A stretch of 64,000 nt of DNA from Gracilaria gracilis (Eukaryota > Rhodophyta > Florideophyceae > Gracilariales > Gracilariaceae). The notes below the pieces were generated by a model. That model was not told where the DNA came from, made no database searches, and worked only from the letters and a program-made list of their open reading frames with translations. The stretch lies in assembly GCA_030374805.1 (NCBI GenBank), contig JARGSG010000084.1, positions 186,001 to 250,000 of the forward strand, written 5' to 3'. Both the position numbers and the translations under genes were made by a program. Within the stretch, counting starts at the first letter, position 1; each line of letters starts with the position of its first letter. Shown here one piece after another: positions 41,486 to 53,323 of the stretch.

Positions 41486-43780
41486 TGAAAGGCCGAAGGC
41501 ATACAACGAAGGTCAAAATTCAACTCACAGCAAGGAACAAGCTATTTGCTGTGACAAACAATTTAATAATGCGGTTGTAACGGAATCTTGGCCGACGCAA
41601 CGAAATTGTATTCCACAGCAACGCTCAGGGTGTTCATATCAACAACTGGAATTCTACCGTCAAGTCATACCCTGAAACCCGACAATATGTCCCATACTAA
41701 TTACTCTTGGCATCAGCCGATGGACCTGTTTCTGTCGTTTCTGACCATCCTCAATCACATGGCACCGAGCCTGGCATGAAAGCCTCTATTGCGTTACGCA
41801 TTTGTGAGGGACCACTTACTCTCACAGCCCGCAAAGATAAGGAGCCGAATCCCGAATGCCTGGCGAAAGCGAGGTTTGAAGGGGATTCCCCTGAAACTCA
41901 GAACAGAGAAAATGACAAAGACGAATCCATTAAGTTGGTTCTAAAACTTCTCTGTAGGGCGTAAGAAGGCCAGTCTAGTTTGGGAAAAACTTCGGCCAAT
42001 GTGAATTATGAACAGAATTATGAGACAAAGGTTGTTGTTAAGTTAAACAGTGTATCAACGGTGTCGGAACTAATATCCAAGACTGTCCCCAACCCAGTCG
42101 CGACATTCGTAATCTATTTGAGGATAAAAGTAAGCCCGTTACACCGGCCCGTGCTTGGCTACAAACACCAATGAGGACATTTCAAGACATTTCGCAACGG
42201 CGTGTTCCTACTTAGTTCGGTTAGATGCCAGGAATGTTATATTCAAGAACAGTTAATCCGTCTATTGATCTAACCGCCGAGAACCTGCTCGAGACCAACA
42301 CTATGAATGGAATCGATATATCAAAAGTTTTTCTAGACTTGAGTGACATCGGCACAGGATTTAGGACTGCATCGCAACTACGTCCGTTCCGAAGCACAAC
42401 ATTCAGCAGTATTTGCGTTCCAATATGAGGAAGGTTCAACCTCACATTCCCTGCACACTCTTCGTCCGAGGCGGTACCTCACGGGGCGTCAACCGAATAG
42501 AATCCGCTGAAGAACCAGCAGATTCAATGACTTCCTGCGGATCAGGCCTTTGCTGATGGTGTAAACACCCAGCATCAAATACAACAGCACTTCAGAACTG
42601 GCGAGGAGGCCAATGACCCAAATACAGTTATACAAATGGGAAAAATATATGCTTTCAAAAAAAAGAATTATCCAGGGGCAGCTTAGTTCGCCATTGTGGC
42701 CAAGGAGTTGAAGGAAGAAATGATTCCACAAATGAAAGCTTACTTGAAAGATGAACTCCAGGGACATTGAGAGTTTCGAGGGTGTAGTCTATGATCCCAT
42801 GGTCACAAATTGCGGCAAATGCAGTGGCTGTGGGATTTGTTGCAGCAGCTACTGATGCTCGTGATGAAGTAGCATCGAGCCAACCACAAGCCAAAGAACA
42901 ATACCCTACTGAATAAGGGTATAAACTGAATGAGTCACAGGAAGAAGTGGAAAACCTCATAAAAGAACTCCAGGGTAAAAAGCATCTGACTGATACTTAC
43001 AAAGAGAAATTCTAAGAGTTGATCTGAGAAGTGGCCCCAGCCAAGGATGGGGGAGTGACAAAGCTCATTAAAAACCCTCACGAAATCGTTGTACTTGAAA
43101 TATCACGTAACGTATTGAAAATTGTCATTGAGAACGCCAAGGAAAAAGCAAGAAGAGAACAGCTACAGGCCATTGAATCATGAAAAGTAAGCGAGCAAAT
43201 CGCTTTTTCTCTCTTGGAAGAAATTGGATGTTTCGTTCGCGCGTTCTTGGGAGAAGCTGTGGGCCCGAAGACACGAATTGAGCAAGACAAACCTGTTTAT
43301 AGACATTTTGAAGAGTGTCTTAATGCACTTGACGTCTTTTCTCCATAGTCTTACGGGCCATGAGATCTCTATCGATACAAAATGCTCCACTTTGAAAGGA
43401 AGCAGAAAGGTGGACAGGTTTGTTCCGGAAAGAGCAGCCGTGCAACTTTCATGCAGAGATTGGATCATGAGACCCATTTTAAAGACGTGAAAGGCATATA
43501 AGCATTTCAAGAAACTGAAGCGAAAGCGTAGAAGACGTATTAGAGAACGGAAATATTGAAGCCGCCAAAGCTGAACTTCAAGATTATTCATGGGACATAA
43601 TCATCTGGGATCAGAGCACGATCTATCAAGATGCTCTGCGAATAAAACGTCGCTTGTCCGTCTTTCATGGGATTCGAGATGGAACGGACATTGACCTTGT
43701 TGCTGCCGCCAGTACAGGTTTGTGGCGACCGCAATCTATACCTGTAAGGGTCGCCACACTTCTATACTTCATCATTCTTG
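41486..43780. other. Decayed coding-like sequence, unassigned
   Basis: Plus-strand reading shows alternating short protein-like pieces in shifting frames, such as FAIVAKELKEEMIPQMKAYL (about 42690), HEIVVLEISRNVLKIVIENA (about 43080) and EQIAFSLLEEIGCFVRAFLG (about 43195). They read like a helical protein broken by many indels. Their position suggests they could be the N-terminal part of the transporter pseudogene that follows, whose family often has an N-terminal SPX domain, but no SPX motif is clear. Confidence 0.35.
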
Positions 43781-44815
43781 CTTTCTTGCAGATCGAAACG
43801 GGCTCTGCTCACCAAGGACGGGCCACAGTTTTCGAGCGCCATTCCTGACGCTGCTCATATATGCGTGGCCCTCAAATCTGCAGTTGTCACTCTGTGGGCG
43901 TCGGAAGTTCTACCGGTCTACGTGAAGTTCTTTTTGGTGATACCTGGGACAATTCTGCCTCAAGCATTCATTGGTTTGGATGGAATACCGCTCGATGCGC
44001 ATGATACGTCCCATAAAGTCTTTGAAAACTTAATTTTTGACACTATGTTGCTGATCATATGTGTCTATGCACTCGGTGCTGCGTTGTCAAGGGTTAAAAT
44101 AGACAAGATTGTTGCAAAAGCAGTATTATCCAGGTCGTGAAAACCTCATGTACGTTTCTTAGCTGTCATGGTACTGGGAGTAGTTATTTTCATGTTTGTA
44201 AGCAATGTAGCAGCACCGATGCGGCTTATTTCGCTATCATGCAAACGATCAAGGGCGTGAGAAGCATGCCGGGAAGCCGAACGTTTGTTGAATATCTTCT
44301 TCTTGGTATCAGAGCCTCAAGTAACATCGGTGTGTTTGCGGGACCCTATCGTTACCACAGAGCGATGTTGTGTTGGATCTTTTGACGAAGCAAAACTCGA
44401 TATCGTTCCCGAAATGACTGTTGGCAGGGTTGCGTTTGTGTGCAGTGATGGTTTTGGTGTCCTATGTGCTATTGTATTTCATCCACCAACCCTCTGATCA
44501 TACTTTTCCATCTCTTGCCATTAACGCAGAGAAATTCCAGAAACCTCACTACATTGTAAGCACCGCATTGGTGATAACTGTTGTACTATGGGCATGCAAT
44601 CCGTTGTCGAGTGCATTTGGGTCTCCCTGGATTTTGCTTGTCATTTCAAGCTTGGTAAGATTCGCGTCTGGCATTTTGATCAAGAGAGAACTCCATAATC
44701 ACCGGTTGGACGTGGTTTATCTTGTGGCAGGCGGGATAGTTCTGGGGGTTCGGGTGAAATCTTGAGGGCTTCTTGATTTGATTGCCCCAAAGTTTCTGTC
44801 AGTGCTTGGTCGTGA
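43781..44815 (+). pseudogene. SLC13/PHO87-PHO91-type phosphate transporter pseudogene
   Basis: Recognisable blocks in order: ALKSAVVTLWASEVLPVYV; LIFDTMLLIICVYALGAALS, then KIDKIVAKAVLSR; then after an in-frame TGA at 44138, KPHVRFLAVMVLGVVIFMFVSNVAAP; then in another frame GVRSMPGSRTFVEYLLLGIRASSNIG; then VVLWACNPLSSAFGS and DVVYLVAGGIVLGV, followed by a TGA and GLLDLIAP. These follow the order of helices and the SNVAAP and GIALASNIG signatures of plasma-membrane or vacuolar DASS/SLC13 phosphate carriers. At least two stops and three frame changes exclude a functional product. Introns might explain some frame changes but not the stops inside conserved blocks. It lies in transposon-rich DNA, so it is probably a relic of a duplicated gene. 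Confidence 0.65.
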
Positions 44816-46526
44816 GGACCTACGATTGACACTATTGCTATTGTTCTGCGAAGTTACCTTATGTCCAGACCGGGGACAAGATGAGGTTGAAGATGGGCTT
44901 CTTGTCCTGGGGCTATTGGTCGCATTCTTATCGTATGACCAAGGAGAATTTCGTGTCGGAATCATGGGATCGTCCTTCAACATTTTTCTCAGATCTTGTA
45001 TTTTCTTTGCATCTTCTTGTACGAAGCGTTCCGGCTTCTTGACAAACTCCAGGTTTCCTTGGGCAACATCGTCATCTTGAAGCACATGTTCATACTCGAA
45101 GGCCTCATGCTCTAGGAATTTCTCCAGCATTAGGTCTAGGTTCGCTGGTTCTCTGTAAACAAATTTTTGATACTCCATTGCTATTCTTTCGAACACGAAA
45201 GTCATCACTATTGTCGTAATCGACCCAAGCCCGGTTTACTGCATATCTATCCTCATATTTTTTCGTAGCACCCATTGCGGTCTGGAAAGAAACCAGGACG
45301 ACTTTTGCTTGGGCATCAGCTGCACTCCGGTTATAATGCGCAATAGTAGTCAAAGCATGGGCCTCACACCCAAAATATTGGCTCAGCTGTCCACTTTTTT
45401 CCAAGCAAGTCTTGAAATTGAGCAGCAACGCAGAAGATATATATATTAGAGCGCCACGGGAAAACGTCACGCACATAGAAGTCGGGATATTTCGTTTCAA
45501 AACCTCATTTGCTTCAGATCCTTTTATTTCTATTCGATTGCTGTTCTTCACGCAATTATTGCAGCATTATAGGCCAGCTGCTCTTGTGACGCGAGGAGCC
45601 TTTCGAATGCACTCTGTAACCATGGGCGTAAAATACTCGCAGGATTGCAACACAAATAGTGCTGTATCCCGTTCACCGTCAAATAGCCTTCCATCAAAAG
45701 CTCAATCTCACTCCTCCTCAGCAAGGTAAGATTTTGTCTAGGTCCTACCTCGGGGCCGAATAGATGAAATATCAAACCATCAGGTGTATATATGGTCTGG
45801 TACTTAAGACAGTGCTTCCGAATATGGCCAGGGTAGCACGCCCTTTGGTTGCATATATCGCCACTCGCTCAACGATTTTCGTAAAATAGATAAACCCAAC
45901 ACACCTCTCTAATGGAGCAGCACGTCTTCGCACTGCTTCAACATAAATTGGTGCTCGCTCAACCAGCAGCTGCTGCTGTACCTGTGTGATCAAGTGACCC
46001 TCTGATGCCACAAATTGCTCGATGGCCTCCCAAATCAATTCAATTATGTAGCTGTACCACATACCAAATATTATTTCCATATCATACCAGTTTAGTGCTC
46101 AAGCCAGCTTTCTGAGAAAACACAACATGCACTGACTGAATAATAGTAGTACCGACTACGTTGAGTATGGCAGGCATTCCAGTTCATTGCCATAGCCATT
46201 TTACCAATTTCACTACGACAAACCCGTAAATCGTGCATACATTGCTCCTCATAGTAGATGTTAAGGTTGAAATTTGTTTGCGAGATTGTACGAATTCTGA
46301 TTTGAAAGTTTGCAAAATCTTCTTCAGCCTTTTGAACTTCTTTCCGGACTGTTAGTAATAGAGGTGGTTGTTCGTCAAGAAACATTGCCAGGAAAAACGG
46401 AGTGCGTCGTCTTCGAAGACGGGCTCGTGCTCGTCCAAGAAAGTATTCTCCTTGAGAAACCATTTTTCTGCCACTCGAGAGCCATGCAAAGCTTGGATAC
46501 GACAGGTACATGTGCGTAAAGTACAA
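44717..46526 (-). pseudogene. Decayed or intron-bearing gene, unknown helical protein
   Basis: Four overlapping or adjacent minus-strand frames (46526-46092, 46080-45772, 45775-45548, 45551-45105 and 45208-44717) all have protein-like, mostly helical composition. Examples are KEVQKAEEDFANFQIRIRTI, WEAIEQFVASEGHLITQVQQ, LLNFKTCLEKSGQLSQYFG and QKFVYREPANLDLMLEKFLE. The last part ends in a Ser/Arg-rich tail. They follow each other in the same direction, as one gene would after frameshifts or with small introns, but no convincing splice pairs were found. Its 3' end overlaps the end of the transporter pseudogene on the other strand. No domain recognised. Confidence 0.35.
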
Positions 46527-48072
46527 GTCGAGATATTTCGTGACTAAATCTCGTATTGTGCGTGTAACCCGTGGGTACGATATTCTTTACGAGAACTTCT
46601 CTATCGTGAAGTCTCTATTGTGACGTCTAAAAACTTTTTACAGTTACATAGCGACTAATTTGCACTTTAACCGCTTTAACCCTGGAAACTCTTACATCCA
46701 CCGAAATACAGATGAAAAAAAGCAAGAAAATTCTAGAGTTCGAATTCAATTTATTGGTTGAAGAGACTGACTAGTTTACGCGCGTGTGTTTTCTGGCATA
46801 CTTTGCGTGTGAACATAACAATTGCACTCCACGAGCTAGGTGAAAGCAAAATAACACGGACTCAGCATTTACGTGCTACCAATCTATTTTCTTTTTCTAT
46901 TATTTTCTATTCGCTGCCGAAGTTGGCTCAGTATATCTGCACCATCATGAACGTTAGCGAAATTAATATACCGACATGTCTCCTACCACTTTTGAATGTG
47001 GGCGCTGTGTCTGAAGTGCCAAATGAAACTCATCAATCATTCCAAACTAAGGTTTCCAGCATTCACCCAACCCCAGTCTCTCTTAATCTTCCAGAGGTTA
47101 TCGTAGGCAATAAAGACGTCGCCTGTTGTATATGCGTAGGGATTCCTTGCTCTTGATTGCAACCGGATTCTTCGATTGTAAGCAAAACAGCAGTGATGTA
47201 CTCAGCCCTATAAATGAGTTCCCATACCAACAATGAAGCTTAGAAACAAGCATATAATTTTTTTGTTTATGAGAGGTACTTTTTTCGGAGAAGAATTGCG
47301 CGTTCAGATACCGCATTTTGTACTGGAAGGGATTACGAGAATCTGGCCGAACACAGAAAAGCTTTTACGAAATTCAAATCACAGTAGTTTACGAATTTAA
47401 CATCCTTTTATCATTGGTAAGAGCAGCGAGTAACATACTGTGCCGGTTGCGATGACGCGTAGAACGTAGTTTTGCTTTAGCCGGTAGTACGGCACTACAA
47501 ACCGTAAGACGGATATCTGGAAAGGATTGCGGATAATGAAATAGTCAAACACATTTGACATGAAAAACACGCTTACAAACCGCGCACGAGGACACGGTGT
47601 AGCATCCGCGGCCATTGAAAGGCTAAAAACTACACAGAAAACAGTGTAAGCTGGTTTGGACTTTGGTCTCCACTAACAAGTGAAGTGAGTTTGCCGATTC
47701 GGTTTCCTCTGCTGGAGTGGGGAAGCTCTCTAGAGCAATCATGGTTAGTTAGGCCCTCACTTCTTTGTACTCGACGTGGTCGAGTACCAGCTGGTGAATA
47801 ATTCGTCGTTTCATAACAGGGGCGCCAATAATGAACTGGCCTTGTTTCGTAATGGGGTCTGAGAGTGCACGAGCGCCGATGATTCCCGATGTAAAACGAT
47901 GGTCAGAATACTCATTGTTACTCTCTTTTCTTCTCGAAATATTGCTGATGTAAAACTATTCGAACCTGTCAGGGCTATTCATGAACAGGTTGTAAGCAAC
48001 AATGATGTATGGAACTTGTAGCATTGTACGTTGAAGTGACTTTGAACCCGTCGATCTCCGCAAGGGAGCCAG
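46527..48072. other. AT-rich stretch, no supported gene
   Basis: Frames of up to 132 codons (46758-47156, plus) lack motifs. No repeats were linked to other parts of the window. Confidence 0.45.
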
Positions 48073-48306
48073 TTAATGAAAGCAGCGCCCTGCGTGGTCT
48101 TCAGGAATATTAATACCTGAAATTAGGGTATCTCCGAGCTCGTTTGCGTAAAATGACACTACCGATTGGTCCTTGAAGACAAGAAACTCAGTATTGTGCG
48201 GGACTCTGGTAGAAGCATCATTTTCGTCACTCCTCTCGAAAACTTGTACTACACGCCAATCTCCTCTCCCAGCATGCCTCAAATCAGCAATGGCTTCGTT
48301 CAGCAC
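48073..48306 (-). pseudogene. piggyBac-like transposase fragment
   Basis: A 78-codon minus-strand frame reads LNEAIADLRHAGRGDWRVVQ and EFLVFKDQSVVSFYANELGD, then INIPEDHAGRCFH. It aligns with KEAI and with LVVFKDRTVGVFYTDDV, RINHPDVHALRCVH of the copy at 36621-37575. Its upstream end meets a half-copy of the 74-bp hairpin repeat at about 48303. Only this short piece of the element remains. Confidence 0.6.
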
Positions 48307-48340
48307 CGATGAAGCGCCACGCTATCTCGGTCCCCCGTCC
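48303..48340. repeat. Half-copy of the 74-bp hairpin repeat
   Basis: GCACCGATGAAGCGCCACGC and a CGGTCCCCCGTCC end match the right arm of the hairpin family; the left arm is absent and piggyBac-like sequence lies in its place. Confidence 0.6.
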
Positions 48341-48385
48341 AGCCGGAGCGGCTGCCAAAAAATTAAAATATTGTTTTCTAGCGTG

Positions 48386-48459
48386 GGACAGCGGTCCATT
48401 GTGGGGTTGCGCTCCATCAGTCCACCGATAAAACCCCACGTCACCTCAGTCTTCTGTCC
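48386..48459. repeat. 74-bp hairpin repeat, diverged copy
   Basis: It begins GGACAGCGGTCC and ends CTTCTGTCC. The centre (CATCAGTCCACCGAT) is degenerate but the length is exactly that of the other copies. Confidence 0.6.
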
Positions 48460-49423
48460 CACGTCGCTCTGGGCAGAAAAATATTTATTTCTTTCTTTAA
48501 CGCTGAAAAACTGTTGTGCTTGTGTACTTTACATAGTTGGAGCTTGACAAAACTTTGTAACTATCCGGTTAGTATGCTCTAAAATTTAATATTGGCACGG
48601 TTTAGAGTTTAGACTAGTATTAGGCAGACCACTATCGGTGATGAAACACAAGGTAAGGAAAGGGAATGAGAAGTTCAGCATACTAAGTGATCTCTGTAGC
48701 TTTTCGTACAATCGTAAAAAACGTTTGTGCCGATATCAACTGGGTGTACTTTCAATGCCTTTTCGCAAGCATAAAAGGAGACGGGATTCAAGTCGAACGA
48801 ACCCGAGGCCCACTCCCGAGCAGAGCTGGCTGTTAACAAATTAAGGGTTTCTCTGGACTCAATCAGCGGCCCCAAGCGGCGTGTCTCTTAATCGGTGTAC
48901 CGATTACTTTCTTTTCGCTCCGTGCCGCTTTCCCCTCACAATGGTGTTCCATTTTTTGATATAGACAGGGGGTGTGCCAGAGAGAAGCTTTATCGATAGT
49001 TTCGATTAAATTCTACAATTGATTGGTCTGATGTTCAGCCGCTTTCTGGAAGGCGGTTCTATGTAGTACTACTTCGAAACTCATGCTACACCCGTTTCAA
49101 AACGAAGTGCACGCACGTGGAACACAGTTTGGCCTTATTGAAGTGCGGCAATATCGTTGGTGTTCTCGGAATGCTAGTTTATTATGCTAAATCGCTAGTT
49201 GTGAAAATAGAAGTCCGAAAAAACTATCATTTTTGCAGTTTGCGCTAGTTGGCAAGGCCAAAAGAATTTTTTTGGAAATAACGTTTCCGTTCAGTGCATT
49301 TCGAACTTCAAGTATTGGAGTTGAAGGCTAGTTTGCAGTTCTCCTGCCACCGCTCGTAACTTTACATTCCCCACACTTGTCGAAAACACTCTAAAAAATT
49401 ACGAACCCACCACTGGCGCTCCC
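48460..49423. other. Stretch without a gene; one degenerate half-hairpin
   Basis: A left half-hairpin resembling the family lies at about 48855-48903 (AATCAGCGG ... AATCGGTGTACCGATTA). Nothing else supported. Confidence 0.4.
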
Positions 49424-50347
49424 TCATCTCAACCCTGCATTCGGATCCTGAGTCTCAGTTTCCCTGAACTTGAAGTTGAAGAATTCCAACCGACAACGGT
49501 CTCCATGTTCTTTCGATTTCCCAGCAGCAGAGCGGCTCGAAACCCTCCCAGCTCTTGTCCTGCTGCTACTCAAATATGCGTTCCGCCTTCCGTGCAGGCC
49601 CAGCCACACTATCGAACCCATAAATTGGGGTTCCTCTGGAAGCTGCCGCCTCAAACAGGCCTCCCCAAACTTGTTAAACATCAGCCCCCCCTCCTTCATT
49701 TCCGCCTCTTCCTCAGACGAGGCCCTCCAGCCTACCCTCCTTCATCTTATCTCCTCCTTCCCCGCACACCGCCACGTCCACCCCCAGGCCATGATGACAG
49801 CGGTGAGTTTTACCATCTCCTTTTTTCTCTCCTTTCTCCTCCTTCCCTTCACAGCTCCTTCAACTCCAACAACAACTCTCACGCATTTCCCAACTGCACC
49901 ACTTGCTTCTACAACACTCTTACCCGACCACTCAGGCCCATTTTATTCGTCCTTTGCTTCACCATCTCCCTCGCAACGCATACCACTATCCCACTCACAA
50001 CGTACGAGTTCCCACTCAAACCAACTTCATCCTTTTGCGAATTCTCGAAATCAAATCCATTTGCCCCCAAACCCCTGACACACTCCGCATCACCCCTCCC
50101 ATCTCACTGAATATCTCAGAAAGCCTGTCGTCCCAATTTTCGACCAGATTCTCTCCAAGGCTCCTCATCCGCTCCTGCATCTCCGCCGAAAACCTCCTCT
50201 CCGGTCCTCCATTCTCTCCGCCCACATCACCATCACCCCCTTCTCCTCCCCAATGTTCTTTCTTCTCTCTGAAAAATACTTGTATTCATCCTCTTCCTTC
50301 CTCCGCGGCAGCATATCTGGAACCTTCGTTCTGTGACACGGAGCCAC
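49424..50347 (-). pseudogene. Decayed copy of an unknown coiled-coil gene (copy 1)
   Basis: Minus-strand pieces in shifting frames include EMQERMRSLGENLVENWDDR, IFSEMGG and, at the 3' end (49699-49424), RLEFFNFKFRETETQDPNA. The first matches KMKERVRLLGVVMKERMDYC and the last matches FYEITFEETETQDPNA in the copy at 54671-55682, in the same order and orientation. Two decayed copies in a hairpin-repeat region point to a mobile or amplified gene family. Function unknown. Confidence 0.5.
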
Positions 50348-51355
50348 TAGCTTCTCGTCCTAGTGGTAGCAATTCGAAATCGCAGATATTGACAGGGTTC
50401 AGCAATAAGCGAGATAACCACAAACGAGATGTACGCTATACCTCCCACGCTTTTCACCACTGTGCGAAGCCGTGGAACTGTAGTTCACACACCCGCTTGC
50501 GGCGTACAACCTTTTGTATCCAATTCCGCTCTACGCCCATTTCCAGCCAAGTAATTGTTTTCCGAGATATTTCAAAACTCTTTCTCTTTCCTTCAGTACC
50601 AATGCCAAGTAGAGCCCACGTTGGTCTAAAAATACTACAAATTCTCACTGCCCATGGCTTTTTTAACCCATCTCTCTCATGAACACAATCTCCAACCTTA
50701 TCTCCTGTGATGCCTTTATGCCTTTTTCTTCAATTACTCATTCATAAAGCTCTTCTAACCGCTTAGATGCTGAAAAGAAATGGTATAGAGTAGAGGGAAC
50801 CATTCTCTTTGAACCATTCGTAGGGATGCTTCTTACATGTTAAAGTGAAGTACTTCGTATATCATTGAGAATATTATAGTAGTCAATATAATCGAATCGA
50901 TTGATAAGAACCGAATGAAATTGATTAGAGTCGTATTTACAAGTAGCAAATTTTACTTACAACCTATGGAGATCTACTGGTGTTAATGCTTAAGTGATTT
51001 TTCTCAGCTGAGAAAAAACACTTGAGCATTCCCAGCAGTCGATGACCAGTATTCTTGTCAATCTCGGCACCCTGTTACTACCTACTTTCTGCCACATCTT
51101 TGTATGAACTATATGAAACTAGATGAGGGGCCCACTGGGGATCATCATTGCGCGGGAAACCTGACAGGCATTGAGTTCAAGGCATCACTGCTGCTTGGTT
51201 CACCGCTTTTATTGATACAACCGGGGATGCAGCACGTAAAGAGAGACAATACTACTTTTGATGAGCTCGCGCTTTCTGCGGCGTGAGCGAACACACCAAA
51301 TCCTGTGACTCAACATTTAGCGCATTTTGCTTTCTGAAACTCGGGTGGCGCGTAA
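50348..51355. other. AT-rich stretch, no supported gene
   Basis: Frames on the plus strand at 49470-50682 are shadows of the decayed minus-strand gene. Beyond 50690 stops are frequent in all frames. Confidence 0.45.
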
Positions 51356-51550
51356 AGACAACAGACCTGCGTAAGCTACTTAAGCATGTATTGCTAGATG
51401 CTTGTGAAACAGACCCGAGCAGGATTTAGTTGTACATGGCCACGATGTTGCTGCAAACGTGATACTCAGTAGTAGTAGCTCGTGTGCCTCGGATGCAGAT
51501 ATTGGGGGCCGACCGGGGCGGCAGGGACAAAAGAAATGTTTAATTTTTTT

Positions 51551-51624
51551 GGACAGCGCACCGATGTGCAGTGGCGCGTCATAGGTGCACCGATGAAGCG
51601 CCGCGACACCCAGGTTCACTGTCC
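51551..51624. repeat. 74-bp hairpin repeat
   Basis: GGACAGCGCACCGATGTGCA through a centre AGGTGCACCGATGAAGCGCC to CACTGTCC. The outer arms pair over about 30 bases with a few mismatches. Confidence 0.8.
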
Positions 51625-52423
51625 AGAGGGTGGTCTAGACCGCCGGTCCTGGATGCGTTTGGAAGGATTCAAAACCACCCTAACACATTAAGTTGGGGTA
51701 TCTTGAGAGCATCCGCAGCATTGCTCACTATACGAACGTGTTTAATATATGCAGCCCCATAAATGTGCTATTAGTTTCAAAGCCAACATAAAGAAGAATT
51801 TAACTTCATGGCAACTTATTCTGTAAGAATGACTTTTATCACGTTTGCGCACGAGCATTCGTGCGTGACAGTAGTCTGTAGAGACGCGCGTGTTTCTGCT
51901 ACGGCTATGCAACGATATGTATCGAGCAGACGGTGTCCGCGCCAGACAGTCGCCCCTGTGACGTTAGTGTACAATGGACGCAACTCTATTGCTATATATA
52001 GTTATATTATTACTTGGATTTTAGAAAGACTAATATCTTGGTGGAAGAGTAAAAGTTTCATTCCCTTAGGGAAAGGTTCGTATTAAATTCTTTGGAAAAC
52101 ACGGCGATTATGCAATGGCCATAATTGCAATAGCGCTTCATCGTGGCATCCATGAACCACACTTCCCCTCGGTATACCGTCTACCGCATCAATGAACTGT
52201 ACCAGGTGCCACAACGGGGTCTGTGGTCGACACGCGGACAAAGCAGACCTAAAATAACTCCAGCTTTATCTTTCATGGCGCGCAGAAAGGGCACGAAGGT
52301 GAAGTGGCACTTCATCGGTGGCACTTGAGGCATCAAAGAGATGTTAAAAAACCTTGAAAACGCGAGAGATACGGAACTAGATAGATGTAGAGATATAGGC
52401 GAAGTTATTAGTAAGGACAAGTA

Positions 52424-52497
52424 GGACAGTGGACTGGGGTCTCATTGCGCTTCATCGCTGCACCAATGGAGCGCAACTCCACCCTGGACCGCTGTCC
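52424..52497. repeat. 74-bp hairpin repeat
   Basis: Begins GGACAGTGGACTGGGGT and ends CTGGACCGCTGTCC. The centre is GCGCTTCATCGCTGCACC. Confidence 0.8.
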
Positions 52498-52539
52498 CGA
52501 AAAGGTTATGTATTTTAAAATTATTGAAACGACAGCCTG

Positions 52540-52612
52540 GGACAATGGACGGAGGTGTCGTGGCGCTTAATCGGTGCATCGATGAAGCGCCACGGCCCCT
52601 TGTTCCGCTATC
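52540..52612. repeat. 74-bp hairpin repeat
   Basis: Begins GGACAATGGACGGAGGTGTC, centre GGCGCTTAATCGGTGCATCG, ends TTGTTCCGCTATC. It lies 42 bp from the preceding copy, the same spacing as at 57030-57073. Confidence 0.8.
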
Positions 52613-52768
52613 AATGGGACGCTAGAGGTGCCACCTCTCCCAGAACTCTAGCTCCATCACTCAACATGCTTAGCAATCGGGCCGGGGCGCCCGCCAACCC
52701 CATGGCTCATGGCCACTTGGCGGTGCTATTTATACCAGCACCCCCGCTTCGTCACTTACAGCGCGTTT

Positions 52769-53110
52769 GGACAGCGGACCGGAGTGTCGTGGCGCTTCAT
52801 CGGTGCACCGATGAGGCGTCACGCCACCCTGGTCCGCTTTCCTAACGCCCAGTGTGTGGCAAACGTTTGGTAGTGGCATTCACGGCACCACCAGCGCGCC
52901 AATGACAGCAGACTGGGGTGCCGTGGCGCTCCATCGGTGCACCGTTGGCGCGCCACGCCCCCCTGGTCCGCTGCCCTAACGCCCCGTGTGTGACAAACCT
53001 GTGATAGTGGCATACGTGGCACCACCAGCGCACCGATGACAGCTGACCCGGGTGTTGTCGCGCTTCATCGGTGCACCGATGAAGCATCACCCCACCCTGG
53101 TTCGCCGTCC
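52769..53110. repeat. Tandem array of three hairpin repeats (134-135 bp units)
   Basis: Hairpins at 52769-52842, 52904-52976 and 53038-53110 are separated by two 61-bp spacers of like sequence (AACGCCCAGTGTGTGGCAAA ... GTGGCACCACCAGCGC). The centre of the first reads GGCGCTTCATCGGTGCACCG. A homologous array lies at 57073-57414. Confidence 0.88.
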
Positions 53111-53161
53111 GAAAATTTTTTTTCTCAACTGATTAAAAAGCCAATTCCCCTGAAAAGCATC

Positions 53162-53197
53162 GTTGAAGCGCCACGACACCTCCCTCCGCTGTCTCAG
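53162..53197. repeat. Half-copy of the hairpin repeat
   Basis: TTGAAGCGCCACGACACCTC then CCGCTGTC matches the right arm only. Confidence 0.6.
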
Positions 53198-53235
53198 GCT
53201 GTCGTTTCAATAAGTTGAAAAGATAAAACGTTTTT

Positions 53236-53323
53236 GGACAGCGGAATGGGTGGGCGTGGCGCTTCTTCGATGGACCGATGAAGCGCCACACTAGTCACTA
53301 GGTAGTACTTTCGTCCGCTGTTC
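53236..53323. repeat. Hairpin repeat with small insertion
   Basis: Begins GGACAGCGGAATGGGTGGGC, has GGCGCTTCTTCGATGGACCG at the centre and ends CGTCCGCTGTTC. It is 88 bp, with extra bases (CACTAGGTAGTACT) in the right arm. Confidence 0.7.

Larger units (their letters stand above)
51356..52612. repeat. 1.26-kb duplicated segment, copy 1
   Basis: It matches 55889-57146 along its length with many point differences, for example AGTTGTACATGG, GTAGTAGTAGC, CAGTAGTCTGTAGAGACGCG, TTGCTATATATAGTTATATT and CCCTTAGGGAAAGGTTCG in both. It carries hairpin repeats at 51551, 52424 and 52540, in the same places as in the other copy. No coding frame is shared. It may be a non-autonomous element or a segmental duplication. 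Confidence 0.85.

Noticed and set aside
49470-50682. Long Ser/Pro/Thr-rich plus-strand frames
   Set aside because: Antisense shadows of the decayed charged coiled-coil gene on the minus strand.
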